DNA from: Actinoplanes nipponensis | GTDB taxonomy: Bacteria > Actinomycetota > Actinomycetes > Mycobacteriales > Micromonosporaceae | NCBI RefSeq assembly: GCF_016862275.1 | Contig: NZ_BOMQ01000086.1 | Coordinates: forward strand, 22,091 to 86,090 | Direction of reading: 5' to 3' | DNA length: 64,000 bases | Shown here: in pieces, positions 8,342 through 18,140 of the stretch | Layout: every line of letters starts with the position of its first letter | Numbering within the stretch: position 1 is the first letter of the stretch | The notes under the pieces: generated by a model | The model's input: the letters and a program-made list of their open reading frames with translations, nothing else | The model's database searches: none | Told to the model about the DNA's origin: nothing | Translations under genes and position numbers: made by a program

Positions 8342-9502
8342 TCAGCTGGACGGACGTGACCAGTACTCATCATCGGGGCCCGCGGGCGGCGGTCCGGCGG
8401 GCGCGACGCCCGGCGAGGTGGCCGCCGGTGGCGAAGCGGCGGGTTGCGCCGAGCCGTAACCCCCCGATAGTGGCGTCGGGTAACCACCCGTTGGTGGCGG
8501 GCCGTAACCGTCCGGCGGTGACGGATACCCGCCCGGCCCGGTCGGGGCGGCACTGCCCCCGGCGCCAGGGGCGGAACCGGCCGCGCCGGGATCGCTGAAA
8601 CCGGAGCTGGGAGGGCCATAACCCGATCCAGGAGTGCCTGGGGCGCTGTAGCCCGAGCCGGCACCGCCTGGGGCGCTGTAGCCCGAGCCGGCACCGCCTG
8701 GGGCGCTGTAGCCCGAGCCGGCACCGCCTGGAACGCCATAGCCCGAACCTGGGGCGCCGTAACCGGAGCCCGGGGCCCCGGGGGCGCCGTAACCTGCGCC
8801 GGCCGCGCCGGGAGGTCCGTAGGCCTGGCCCGCCCCGTAGCCCGGACCTGGTCCGGGTCCGGGCACGCCGGGCATCCCGTAGCCCGGGCCGCCCCCGCCA
8901 TGGGCCGGCGCGGCGAAGGGATCCGGCGGGAGCGGCTTGGGCGCCCGCCCGAAGAACGTGCCCGGGCTCGCCAGCAGCAGCACGCCGACCAGGACGTACC
9001 CGACCATCTGGGCGACCGCCAGGCCGATGTTCACCGGGATCCAGCCACCCGGGTAGGCGTCGGAGAGCGCGGCGGACAGCGAGCCCTCGACCGGGTCCCC
9101 GCTGCGCTGCACGGCCACGGTGACCGTCGACGCGCAGCCGGCCAGCAGCCCCAGGCCGGCGACCACCCAGGTGGCGATGCGGGCGGCGTTGCTGCCGCGG
9201 CGCAGGCCCAGCGCCAGCACGACGTACAGGGCGAACAGGATCACCGCGAGCACCGCGGCCAGGGCGGCCCCGATCCAGATGACGGTGACGAAGCCGTCGA
9301 CGTCCACGCTGTTCGCGCCGCCGGCCGCGGCCCGGAACCGGTCGACCGTGCCGGGGGCGACGGCCACCGTGGCGATCGCGTATCCGAGGCCCACCAGCGC
9401 CATGAGGATCAGCAGGACTGCCGCCGAGGTCACCGCCGCCGGTCGGCGGGGCGCGGTGGTGGCGGCCGGTGCGACCGCCGGCGGCTGCGTTGCGTACGAC
9501 AT
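8342..9502 (-). CDS. Four-TM membrane protein with Gly/Pro/Tyr-rich repetitive C-terminal tail
   Basis: 386-aa protein of unknown function. The N-terminal 185 residues hold four hydrophobic helices (about 24-48, 74-98, 107-129 and 158-181). The remaining 200 are low complexity, built on GYGAPG/PGGAGSGYSAPG units, and presumably cytoplasmic. Such tails on small actinobacterial membrane proteins often act as flexible tethers or interaction surfaces; here that is inference. Three perfect 30-bp DNA repeats lie in the tail. It follows the similarly built 9594-10715 gene on the same strand, separated by a hairpin terminator, suggesting ancient duplication of an architecture rather than a shared transcript. 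The ATG start is at 9502. Confidence 0.85.
   Translation of the reverse strand: MSYATQPPAVAPAATTAPRRPAAVTSAAVLLILMALVGLGYAIATVAVAPGTVDRFRAAAGGANSVDVDGFVTVIWIGAALAAVLAVILFALYVVLALGLRRGSNAARIATWVVAGLGLLAGCASTVTVAVQRSGDPVEGSLSAALSDAYPGGWIPVNIGLAVAQMVGYVLVGVLLLASPGTFFGRAPKPLPPDPFAAPAHGGGGPGYGMPGVPGPGPGPGYGAGQAYGPPGAAGAGYGAPGAPGSGYGAPGSGYGVPGGAGSGYSAPGGAGSGYSAPGGAGSGYSAPGTPGSGYGPPSSGFSDPGAAGSAPGAGGSAAPTGPGGYPSPPDGYGPPPTGGYPTPLSGGYGSAQPAASPPAATSPGVAPAGPPPAGPDDEYWSRPSS
8641..8730. repeat. Three perfect tandem 30-bp repeats
   Basis: The unit beginning GGGCGCTGTAGCCCGAGCCG occurs three times without a mismatch at 8641, 8671 and 8701, with a diverged fourth copy following. It encodes the PGGAGSGYSA unit of the membrane protein tail on the minus strand. 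Perfect copies indicate recent expansion, and copy number may vary between strains. Confidence 0.9.
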
Positions 9503-9551
9503 GGACGTCTCCCGGGTGATCCGTTGCGGACGAACCTACCTGGACGCGCGA

Positions 9552-9579
9552 CGCGCCGCCGGGGTTACCCGGCGGCGCG
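9552..9579 (-). terminator. Strong hairpin terminator
   Basis: Perfect 12-bp stem CGCGCCGCCGGG/CCCGGCGGCGCG with a GTTA loop, 14 bases past the stop of the 9594-10715 gene and ahead of the next minus-strand gene. Confidence 0.8.
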
Positions 9580-9593
9580 CGACGAGAGGGTGG

Positions 9594-10715
9594 TCAGGCG
9601 GGATCGGTCGGCGACCGGCCCGGCTGGTCGTCGGTGGGCGGCTGCGGGGCGGCCGGCGACGACGGCGGGGAGAAGTGCGGATGCGACGGCGCGCTCCACG
9701 GGTCGGTGGGCGGCACGCTGCCGGTGTGCGGGTCGCCCTGCGCCGAGCCGCCGCCGGCCGGCGGCGCCGAACCGGGCGGCGGGGTGGCGTCCCCGCCATT
9801 GCCGGGCGCCGGCGTTCCCTGCGGGTTCGGCGGCTGCCCCGCGGCGCCCGGATACGGCGGCTCACCGGGCTGGCCCGGGTACGGGGACTGACCGGGCTGG
9901 CCCGGGTACGACGGCTGACCCGCGGCACCCGGGTACGGCGGCTGACCGGGCTGGCCCGGGTACGGGGACTGACCGGGTTGGCCCGGGTACGGCGGCTGGC
10001 CCGGCTGACCCGGGTACGGCGGCTGCCCCGGCTGGCCGGGGTAGGCCTGGCCCGGGTACGACGGGTACGGCGACTGGCTCGGGTACCCCGGGTACGCCGC
10101 CGGCTGGCCCGGGTAGCCGGGGTACGGGTTCAGCGGGTCCCACGCCACCTGCGGCTTGCGGAAGTAGGCGTTCGCGGCCGGCAGCGCCAGCAGGATCACC
10201 GCGCCCAGCAGCGCCAGCACGATCAGCACGGTCAGCAGGGTGGAGGTCGGCGTGAACCAGCCGGGCAGCTCGGCGGCGAGCCGGTCCTCGACCTCGCGCG
10301 CGCTGGGGCCGTTGTTGTTGCCCGCGTCCAGGTTCATCCCGCTGGTCGCCGCGTTGCCGAGCAGGCCGAAGCCGTTGCAGCACAGGAAGATGCCGCCGAC
10401 CACCCAGGTGGTGATGCGGGCGCCCTGCCGGCCGCGGTTGTTGAAGATGGCCAGGATGGCCAGGCCGGCGGCGAAGAGAATGTTGATCACGACGCCGATG
10501 ACGCTGGCGGCGACGATGACGCTCTCCGTGCCCGATCCGGCGGTGCCGGAGTAGAGATCGGTGTAGACCCGCCGGATCGTCCCGATCGTGGTCAGCGAGA
10601 GCACCGCGGAGATGATCGAGGCCGCCGCGCTGAAGTAGAGCAGGTACGCCGAGACGCTGACCACCGTCGGACGTGATCGTGGTGCGGGCGTTCCGGGGTA
10701 CATCGGATCAGACAC
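9594..10715 (-). CDS. Four-TM membrane protein with PGQPGQPPY-repeat tail
   Basis: 373-aa protein of unknown function. GTG at 10713-10715 is chosen because a perfect AGGAGGT stands 7 bases upstream; the first residues are VSDPMYPGTP. Four TM helices follow (about 20-42, 64-88, 98-117 and 155-177). After them comes a long tail of nonapeptide repeats (PGQPGQPPY and variants) and a Pro/Ser/Asp-rich end. The Tyr and Pro spacing resembles flexible, possibly phase-separating tails of actinobacterial membrane proteins, an analogy only. It shares architecture with its downstream neighbour (8342-9502). The promoter region is the 347-base gap to the divergent small gene at 11063. Confidence 0.87.
   Translation of the reverse strand: MSDPMYPGTPAPRSRPTVVSVSAYLLYFSAAASIISAVLSLTTIGTIRRVYTDLYSGTAGSGTESVIVAASVIGVVINILFAAGLAILAIFNNRGRQGARITTWVVGGIFLCCNGFGLLGNAATSGMNLDAGNNNGPSAREVEDRLAAELPGWFTPTSTLLTVLIVLALLGAVILLALPAANAYFRKPQVAWDPLNPYPGYPGQPAAYPGYPSQSPYPSYPGQAYPGQPGQPPYPGQPGQPPYPGQPGQSPYPGQPGQPPYPGAAGQPSYPGQPGQSPYPGQPGEPPYPGAAGQPPNPQGTPAPGNGGDATPPPGSAPPAGGGSAQGDPHTGSVPPTDPWSAPSHPHFSPPSSPAAPQPPTDDQPGRSPTDPA
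9848..10046. repeat. Degenerate 27-bp tandem repeats
   Basis: About seven imperfect copies of a 27-bp unit (GGGTACGGCGGCTGACCGGG and seven more bases), each encoding the nonapeptide PGQPGQPPY on the minus strand. One unit type alternates with a GCGGCACCC variant (PGAAGQ). Confidence 0.8.
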
Positions 10716-11062
10716 GTCGCTACCTCCTAGATCCACCACGGTATCGGGCGGCTGCCAGATCCGTCGACCGGCCGACACGGGCCGGCCGGCTGTGGCAACA
10801 TCGCCCGAGGTGCCACCAAATCGCACGAAACAGGTCGCTCGTTCAGGGGGCGACAGGACGGGAACGCGACCCATACACTTCCACCTCGTGGCGCGCCGCA
10901 GGCACCAGAGTCCTCCGGTGACGCCCCCTACCCGACCGGGTCGCCGCCCCCGCCCGATGAACGCCGGGGCCCAGGCAGACCGGATCCGGGCGCCTTCCCG
11001 ATTGCGCCGGCCGCGTGAGGTTGCCGCGGCCGCCCCAGACTCGACAAGGACCGGTGAGTCCC
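10716..11062. other. Divergent intergenic region
   Basis: Between the minus-strand membrane-protein gene and the plus-strand small gene. It must hold both promoters. A CATACAC near 10873 could be a -10 element for the plus-strand gene, leaving a long untranslated leader, but I see no recognisable riboswitch. Open frames on both strands lack start signals. Confidence 0.45.
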
Positions 11063-11242
11063 ATGCCCCACGCAGACACCCTGACCGTCGTGCACCATGA
11101 CGACACGAGAACCAGCTACACCGACGTCCGGTACCAGTTGCACCGCGACGGCATCAGGATCTGGTCCGCCGACGGCGAGCACGCCATCACGGACATTCTC
11201 ATGACCCACGCCTACCGGCAACGGGAGGCGCGGGCCAGCTGA
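11063..11242 (+). CDS. Small hypothetical protein, 59 aa
   Basis: A 59-aa soluble protein (begins MPHADTLTVVHHDDT, ends RQREARAS), of unknown function. It has an alternating hydrophobic pattern (RYQLHRDGIRIWSAD) suggesting a small beta-rich domain. AAGGA lies 12 bases before ATG 11063, and GGTGAG lies nearer. GTG 11054 in the same frame would add three residues. It ends 8 bases before a strong terminator. Codon choice (GC-rich third positions) supports it being real. Confidence 0.65.
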   Translation: MPHADTLTVVHHDDTRTSYTDVRYQLHRDGIRIWSADGEHAITDILMTHAYRQREARAS

Positions 11243-11250
11243 CAGCACAA

Positions 11251-11278
11251 GGAGGGGCGCCCCACGGGGCGCCCCTCC
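11251..11278. terminator. Bidirectional terminator between the 59-aa gene and clpB
   Basis: Perfect inverted repeat GGAGGGGCGCCCC/GGGGCGCCCCTCC with a 2-nt centre, followed on the plus strand by TCGTTTCTT. It sits between convergent gene ends (11242 and 11290). Confidence 0.9.
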
Positions 11279-11289
11279 TCGTTTCTTCC

Positions 11290-13878
<2,589 letters not shown>

Positions 13879-13923
13879 GAGCTCCCCTGGATCGGATCTT
13901 CCCAGTAGTGCAGCAATCCGAGA

Positions 13924-13944
13924 CTTGAGCGTATTCCACTCAAC
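13924..13944 (-). promoter_or_regulatory. HAIR operator (HspR binding site) of clpB
   Basis: CTTGAGC, 7 bases, ACTCAAC on the plus strand, a near-perfect match to the HspR inverted repeat CTTGAGT-N7-ACTCAAG. It lies 46-66 bases upstream of the clpB start, so HspR-DnaK bound here should repress clpB until heat or misfolded protein titrates DnaK. The divergent MFS gene starts 74 bases on the other side and could be affected. Confidence 0.9.
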
Positions 13945-14017
13945 TCTAGGTCGGCCAGTCGCCCGAACCGCTCAGTAAGCGGCATCACCATGGGCAAGCC
14001 CCCACGATGGCCGTACC

Positions 14018-15232
14018 GTGGCCGTAATGGCCCAGCAGACATCGTCGCAGCCCGGGTCACGCATCGGTCGAGCGTTGCTCCCCCTCGGCGTCCTGTTTCT
14101 CGCCGTCGGCATCTCGACCGCCCTGTTCAACCCGTTCCTGGCGCTGTTCCTCAGCACTGACGTGGACGCCGGGCCCGTCAAGGTCACCTTCTTCCTGATC
14201 GTCGCGCCGCTGGCCGGGGTGCTCGGCTCGCTGCTGATCGGGCGGCTCTCCGATCGCGGGCCGATCCGGCGCCGGCTGCTGATCGGTGGCGCGGTCGCCG
14301 GCCTGATCGGCACCGGGCTGACCGCCGTCGTCCGCGACTACTGGGTGCTGCTCGCGCTCGCGGTCACCGCATTCGCGCTGGCCGGGTCGCTGTTTCCGCA
14401 GTCCTTCGCGTACGCCCGGCAGGTCCTCGAACGCGACGACCCGGCGCGCGCCCCGCTGGGCATCAGCGCGCTACGGACCGTCTTCTCGCTCGCCTGGGTC
14501 GCCGGCCCGCCGCTGGCCGCGTTCCTGCTGCACCGCGGCAGCTTCGCCTGGGTCTACGGCGCCGCCGCGCTGATGTACGCCCTGGCCGCCCTGGTCGCGA
14601 TCGGCTGGCTGGACGAGGTGCCGGCCCCCGCGCCCGTCACGGCCGACACCCCGCCCGATGATCGTCCGGACGCGCCGCGGTGGACGCTGTGGCTGACCGC
14701 CGCGGCCTTCACGCTGCTCCAGACGCCGCTCACGCTGGCCGTTCAGGCCCTGCCGCTGTTCATCCGGACCGACCTGGGCGGCGAGGTGAGCGACGCCGGT
14801 CTGCTGCTCGGGCTCTGCGCCGCCCTGGAGATCCCGCTGATGCTGGGCCTCGGCGTGCTGGCCACCCGGCCGCCGCTGCGCGGCCTGCTGTTCGCCGGCG
14901 CGGCCTGCGGCGCCGCGTACTACGCACTGGTCGCCGTGGCCACCGACCTCTGGCTGTTGATCGGCGGGCAGGTGCTCAACGCGTTGTTCATCGCCGCGGT
15001 CTCCGGGCTGGGCATCTCCTACATGCAGAACATGCTGCCCCGGCACCCCGGGCGGGCGACGACGCTGTTCACCAACTCGTTCCCGCTCGGCGCGATGCTG
15101 GCCGGGCCGCTCTTCGGCCTCGCCCAGCATCTGGACTACCGGCTGGCCTACTGGATCTGCACCGGGCTCTGCGTCGCCGGGCTGGTGGTGCTGGTCGTGG
15201 TGCGTAACGAGCGGGTGCCCCGGCCGGTCTGA
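14018..15232 (+). CDS. MFS transporter, sugar-efflux (SetA/SotB-like) type
   Basis: 404-aa protein with 12 predicted TM helices in two six-helix halves split by a charged Pro/Asp-rich loop (about 205-225). The inter-helix motif GRLSDRGPIRRR (about 74-85) is the MFS motif A. The NPFLALFLSTDV and YARQVLERDDPARAPLGISALRTVFSLAWVAGPP segments resemble the SetA/SotB sugar efflux group, so export of sugars or similar small solutes is likely; the substrate is not determinable. Translation may start at GTG 14018 or ATG 14027. Divergent from clpB. Confidence 0.88.
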   Translation: MAVMAQQTSSQPGSRIGRALLPLGVLFLAVGISTALFNPFLALFLSTDVDAGPVKVTFFLIVAPLAGVLGSLLIGRLSDRGPIRRRLLIGGAVAGLIGTGLTAVVRDYWVLLALAVTAFALAGSLFPQSFAYARQVLERDDPARAPLGISALRTVFSLAWVAGPPLAAFLLHRGSFAWVYGAAALMYALAALVAIGWLDEVPAPAPVTADTPPDDRPDAPRWTLWLTAAAFTLLQTPLTLAVQALPLFIRTDLGGEVSDAGLLLGLCAALEIPLMLGLGVLATRPPLRGLLFAGAACGAAYYALVAVATDLWLLIGGQVLNALFIAAVSGLGISYMQNMLPRHPGRATTLFTNSFPLGAMLAGPLFGLAQHLDYRLAYWICTGLCVAGLVVLVVVRNERVPRPV

Positions 15233-15253
15233 CCGATCCGTTACCGTGGACTC

Positions 15254-15751
15254 GTGCGCGTACGGGTAGAGCAGACTCCGCTTCCGGGCATCGGTGTCCG
15301 GCACGACCTGATCACCGCGTCCGGTCGTACCGTCGGGGTGGTCTCGCACCGCAACGGCCGCCGCGACCTGGTGCTCTACGACGTGGACGACCCGGACGCC
15401 TGCCTGGCGTCGATACCGCTCACCGACGACGAGGCCGAGGCGCTCGCCGACGTCCTGGGCGCGTCCCTGATGCTCGGCCAGCTCGCCGGCCTGCGCCAGC
15501 AGGCGGCCGGCCTGCTCACCGAGCAGATCGCCCTGCCCGCGGGCTCGCCGTTCGTGGGCCGCCGGCTGGGCGACACCCGGACCCGGACCCGCACCGGCGC
15601 CTCCATCGTGGCCGTGCTGCGCGACCGCGAGGTGATCGCCTCCCCCGGCCCGTCCTTCGGCTTCGAGGCGAACGACGTCGTCGTCGCCGTCGGCACCCGC
15701 GAGGGCCTGGACGGCGTGACCGCCATCCTGGCCGGGGACACCGGCGACTGA
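15254..15751 (+). CDS. Cation:proton antiporter regulatory subunit (TrkA-C/RCK_C domain)
   Basis: 165-aa cytoplasmic protein with a KhtT-like N-terminal domain (1 to about 80, VEQTPLPGIGVRHDLIT) and a C-terminal RCK_C/TrkA-C ligand-binding domain (about 95-160, GASIVAVLRDREVIASPGP and LVAVGTREGLDGV-like end). In Bacillus the KhtT partner gates the KhtU K+/H+ antiporter in response to pH and c-di-AMP. Here the next gene is a KefB/KhtU-like antiporter 44 bases downstream, so this is almost certainly its regulatory subunit. It starts at GTG 15254, 21 bases after the MFS stop. Confidence 0.9.
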   Translation: MRVRVEQTPLPGIGVRHDLITASGRTVGVVSHRNGRRDLVLYDVDDPDACLASIPLTDDEAEALADVLGASLMLGQLAGLRQQAAGLLTEQIALPAGSPFVGRRLGDTRTRTRTGASIVAVLRDREVIASPGPSFGFEANDVVVAVGTREGLDGVTAILAGDTGD

Positions 15752-15795
15752 AGCCGCGCTCACCCGCGGCGGAAACCCAAAAGAAAAGCGAGGCT

Positions 15796-17001
15796 GTGCA
15801 CAGCACCACCGTTCTGCTCATCGAGGTCGGCGCGCTGCTCTTCGCGCTCGGCATGCTCGGCCGTATCGGCCGCCGGTTCGGCCTGTCGCCCATCCCGCTC
15901 TATCTGCTCGCCGGGCTGGCTTTCGGGCAGGGCGGGGTCGTGCCGCTGTCGGCCAGCGAGGAGTTCATCGAGGTCGGGGCGGAGATCGGCGTCATCCTGC
16001 TGCTCGTCATGCTCGGCCTGGAGTATTCGGCGAGCGAGCTCGTCGGCAACCTGCGCTCGGCGGCGCCCGCCGGCGTGCTGGACGCGCTGTTCAACGCCCT
16101 GCCCGGGGCCGGGTTCGCGTTCCTGCTCGGCTGGGGCTGGGAGGCCGCGCTGGTGCTCGCCGGCATCACGTGGGTGTCGTCGTCCGGGGTGATCGCCAAG
16201 GTGCTCGCCGACCTGGGCCGTCTCGGCAACCGCGAGACCCCGGTGATCCTGTCGGTGCTGGTCATCGAGGATCTGGCGATGGCGTTCTACCTGCCGCTGG
16301 TGACTGCCGTCCTGGCCGGGGTGGGTCTGGTCGGCGGGCTCAAGGCGCTGGCGGTCGCGGTGCTGACGGTGGTCGCGGTGCTGGTCGTGGCGATCCGGTA
16401 CGGCCACGCCATCTCCAGCTTCATCTCGGTCAAGGACCCGGAGGCGTTGCTGCTCAGCGTGCTGGGCCTGACCCTGTTCGTGGCCGGGGTGGCCGCCGAG
16501 CTCAAGGTGTCCGCTGCTGTGGGCGCTTTCCTGGTGGGAATCGCGCTCTCCGGTCCGGTCGCCCACCACGCCACGCAGATCCTGTCGCCGTTGCGGGATC
16601 TGTTCGCGGCGGTCTTTTTCGTCTTCTTCGGCCTGTCCACCATCCCGGCCGCGATGCCGCCGGTGCTGTTGCCGGCGCTGGGCCTGGCCCTGCTGACCAT
16701 GCTGACCAAGGTGCTGACCGGGGTGTTCGCCGCGCGCCGGGTCGGTGTCGCGCTGCCCGGTCAGGTCCGGGCCGGGCTGGCCCTGATGCCGCGGGGCGAG
16801 TTCTCGATCGTCATCGCCGGGCTGGCCGTGGCCTCCGGCGTCGAGCCCGAGCTGGCCCCACTGGCCACCGCCTACGTCCTGATCACCGTGGTGAGCGGGC
16901 CGATGCTGGCCCGTATGTCGGATTACGCCTGGTTCAAGACGATGATCCGGAAAAGGACGGCTGTGCGTCGTCCGGTGGAACCCGTTCCCGCTGCTGAATG
17001 A
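15796..17001 (+). CDS. Monovalent cation:proton antiporter, KefB/KhtU (CPA2) type
   Basis: 401-aa membrane protein with about 12 TM helices of the CPA2 fold, exchanging K+ or Na+ for H+. Characteristic segments include SPIPLYLLAGLAFGQGG (about 35-50), EVGAEIGVILLLVMLGLEYS (about 60-79), VTSS-like WVSSSGVIAKVLADL with VLVIEDLAMAF (about 130-165), and the late helix GQVRAGLALMPRGEFSIVIAG (about 322-342). It lacks the C-terminal RCK_N domain of KefB/C; that role is filled by the separate subunit upstream. GTG 15796 has GCGAGG ahead of it. The pair forms a two-gene operon for cytoplasmic pH/K+ homeostasis. Confidence 0.92.
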   Translation: MHSTTVLLIEVGALLFALGMLGRIGRRFGLSPIPLYLLAGLAFGQGGVVPLSASEEFIEVGAEIGVILLLVMLGLEYSASELVGNLRSAAPAGVLDALFNALPGAGFAFLLGWGWEAALVLAGITWVSSSGVIAKVLADLGRLGNRETPVILSVLVIEDLAMAFYLPLVTAVLAGVGLVGGLKALAVAVLTVVAVLVVAIRYGHAISSFISVKDPEALLLSVLGLTLFVAGVAAELKVSAAVGAFLVGIALSGPVAHHATQILSPLRDLFAAVFFVFFGLSTIPAAMPPVLLPALGLALLTMLTKVLTGVFAARRVGVALPGQVRAGLALMPRGEFSIVIAGLAVASGVEPELAPLATAYVLITVVSGPMLARMSDYAWFKTMIRKRTAVRRPVEPVPAAE

Positions 17002-17197
17002 CCCTTTTCGCGGTCCACGAGCACAAAGCTACTGCCCAGTATCCGAAAGTGATCTCTGACGACTTCCCCAGAACGCGCACCTCGCGCTAACGTGTCGCCG
17101 CGACAACAACGTGTTATCGGGTGACCAGCGACTCGCCGGATGCAGGGGATGCCTTCCCAGCGGGTCAGCACGGCCCTCTGCCGGGGAGGACGGCGGC

Positions 17198-17227
17198 ATG
17201 AGTGAGCTAAACGAGGCGGCGTCGTGA
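17198..17227 (+). CDS. Candidate nine-codon leader peptide (MSELNEAAS)
   Basis: ATG at 17198 has an excellent GGGGAGGA ribosome-binding site 7 bases upstream, but the frame stops after nine codons. Its TGA (17225-17227) overlaps the GTG start of the next gene as GTGA. The downstream gene has only a weak GAGG of its own, so ribosomes terminating here could re-initiate on it. It may be a translational-coupling uORF, or a sign that the next gene's start is mis-set. Too short to show codon bias. Confidence 0.45.
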   Translation: MSELNEAAS

Positions 17228-17670
17228 CCGTGCGTGAGTCTGCGTTCTTCGGTTTCGTCAACCCGGTCGATCCGCGGCCGGAGGAGCTGCAGGCCTGGGC
17301 GTACCACCCCGAGGCCGTGCCGCTGGATGCCATGCCGTCCGACTGGGACCTGCTCATCGCCGGGGACGTGCTCGCGCCGACCCTCTTCGAGCTGGCGATG
17401 GACAGGCAGTGCCCGGCCCGCCGGTTCGCCCTGCACTGCATGTACATCTACGCGGCCGACGGCGTACGCCCGAACGCGACCTCGCAACGCAAGCGCCGGC
17501 TCAAGAAGTACATCGAGCGCGCGGAAGAGGTCGGCGACGAGCCGATGGCGACCTGGGCCCACAACTGCCGGGCCCTGATGAGCCGCCCGGAGCTGTTCGA
17601 ATACGAGGACTGGATCGAGGGTGGCCTGGTGCGCCACCCCCGTCGCCTCGCCGCCTTCGGCCGCCGCTGA
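17224..17670 (+). CDS. Conserved actinobacterial hypothetical protein, 148 aa
   Basis: Product begins VTVRESAFFGFVNPVDPRPEE. Soluble, mostly helical by eye, with no TM or signal. SDWDLLIAGDVLAPTLFELAMDRQCPARRFALHCMYIYAAD is followed by a basic SQRKRRLKKYIERAEE helix and a conserved-looking WAHNCRALMSRPELFEYEDWIEGG. I know no function for it. Translation probably depends on the leader ORF whose stop overlaps this GTG. It is convergent with hspR, with 3 bases between the two stops, so transcription of the two may interfere. Confidence 0.8.
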   Translation: MTVRESAFFGFVNPVDPRPEELQAWAYHPEAVPLDAMPSDWDLLIAGDVLAPTLFELAMDRQCPARRFALHCMYIYAADGVRPNATSQRKRRLKKYIERAEEVGDEPMATWAHNCRALMSRPELFEYEDWIEGGLVRHPRRLAAFGRR

Positions 17671-17673
17671 CCG

Positions 17674-18114
17674 CTATCGCTCGCCCGGCCGGCGGGGACG
17701 CCACACGACCAGCGCCGTCGACGGACGCTCCTGCCGCACCAGGTCCCGACCCGGGTACGGGCCGACCGCTTCCAGCCGCGCGATCCGCTGGTACGCGTCC
17801 CCGAGCTGCTGTTCCAGCTCGGCGATGCGGTCCTGCAGCTCGCCCACGAGCTGCTCGAGCCCGATGATCCGCTTGATGCCGGCCAGGTTGACGCCCTCCT
17901 CCTGGCTCAGCTTCTGCACCTCGCGCAGCAGGGCGACGTCCCGCTCGCTGTAGCGGCGCCCGCCGCCGCCGGCCCGGCCGGGCTGCACCAGGCCGAGCCG
18001 GTCGTACTGCCGCAGGGTCTGCGGATGCATCCCGGCCAGCCGGGCCGCGACGGAGATGATCAGGACCTTCGCGTCGGAGGCCTGCTCCACCGAGATGTCG
18101 ATCTCTTCATACAT
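17674..18114 (-). CDS. hspR: Heat-shock transcriptional repressor HspR (MerR family)
   Basis: 146-aa MerR-family repressor. The N-terminal winged helix contains VLIISVAARLAGMHPQTLRQYDRLGLVQPGR (about 17-47) and RRYSERDVALLREV. A coiled-coil segment follows (LEQLVGELQDRIAELEQQLGDAYQRIARLE), then an Arg-rich tail. In Streptomyces and mycobacteria HspR binds HAIR sites with DnaK as co-repressor. Both clpB and dnaK here have HAIR sites, so this gene closes its own feedback loop as the last gene of dnaK-grpE-dnaJ-hspR. ATG 18112-18114 has AGGAGGT upstream. The gap to dnaJ is 26 bases. Confidence 0.96.
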   Translation of the reverse strand: MYEEIDISVEQASDAKVLIISVAARLAGMHPQTLRQYDRLGLVQPGRAGGGGRRYSERDVALLREVQKLSQEEGVNLAGIKRIIGLEQLVGELQDRIAELEQQLGDAYQRIARLEAVGPYPGRDLVRQERPSTALVVWRPRRPGER

Positions 18115-18140
18115 GTGCCACCTCCTGACATGGTCCCGAT

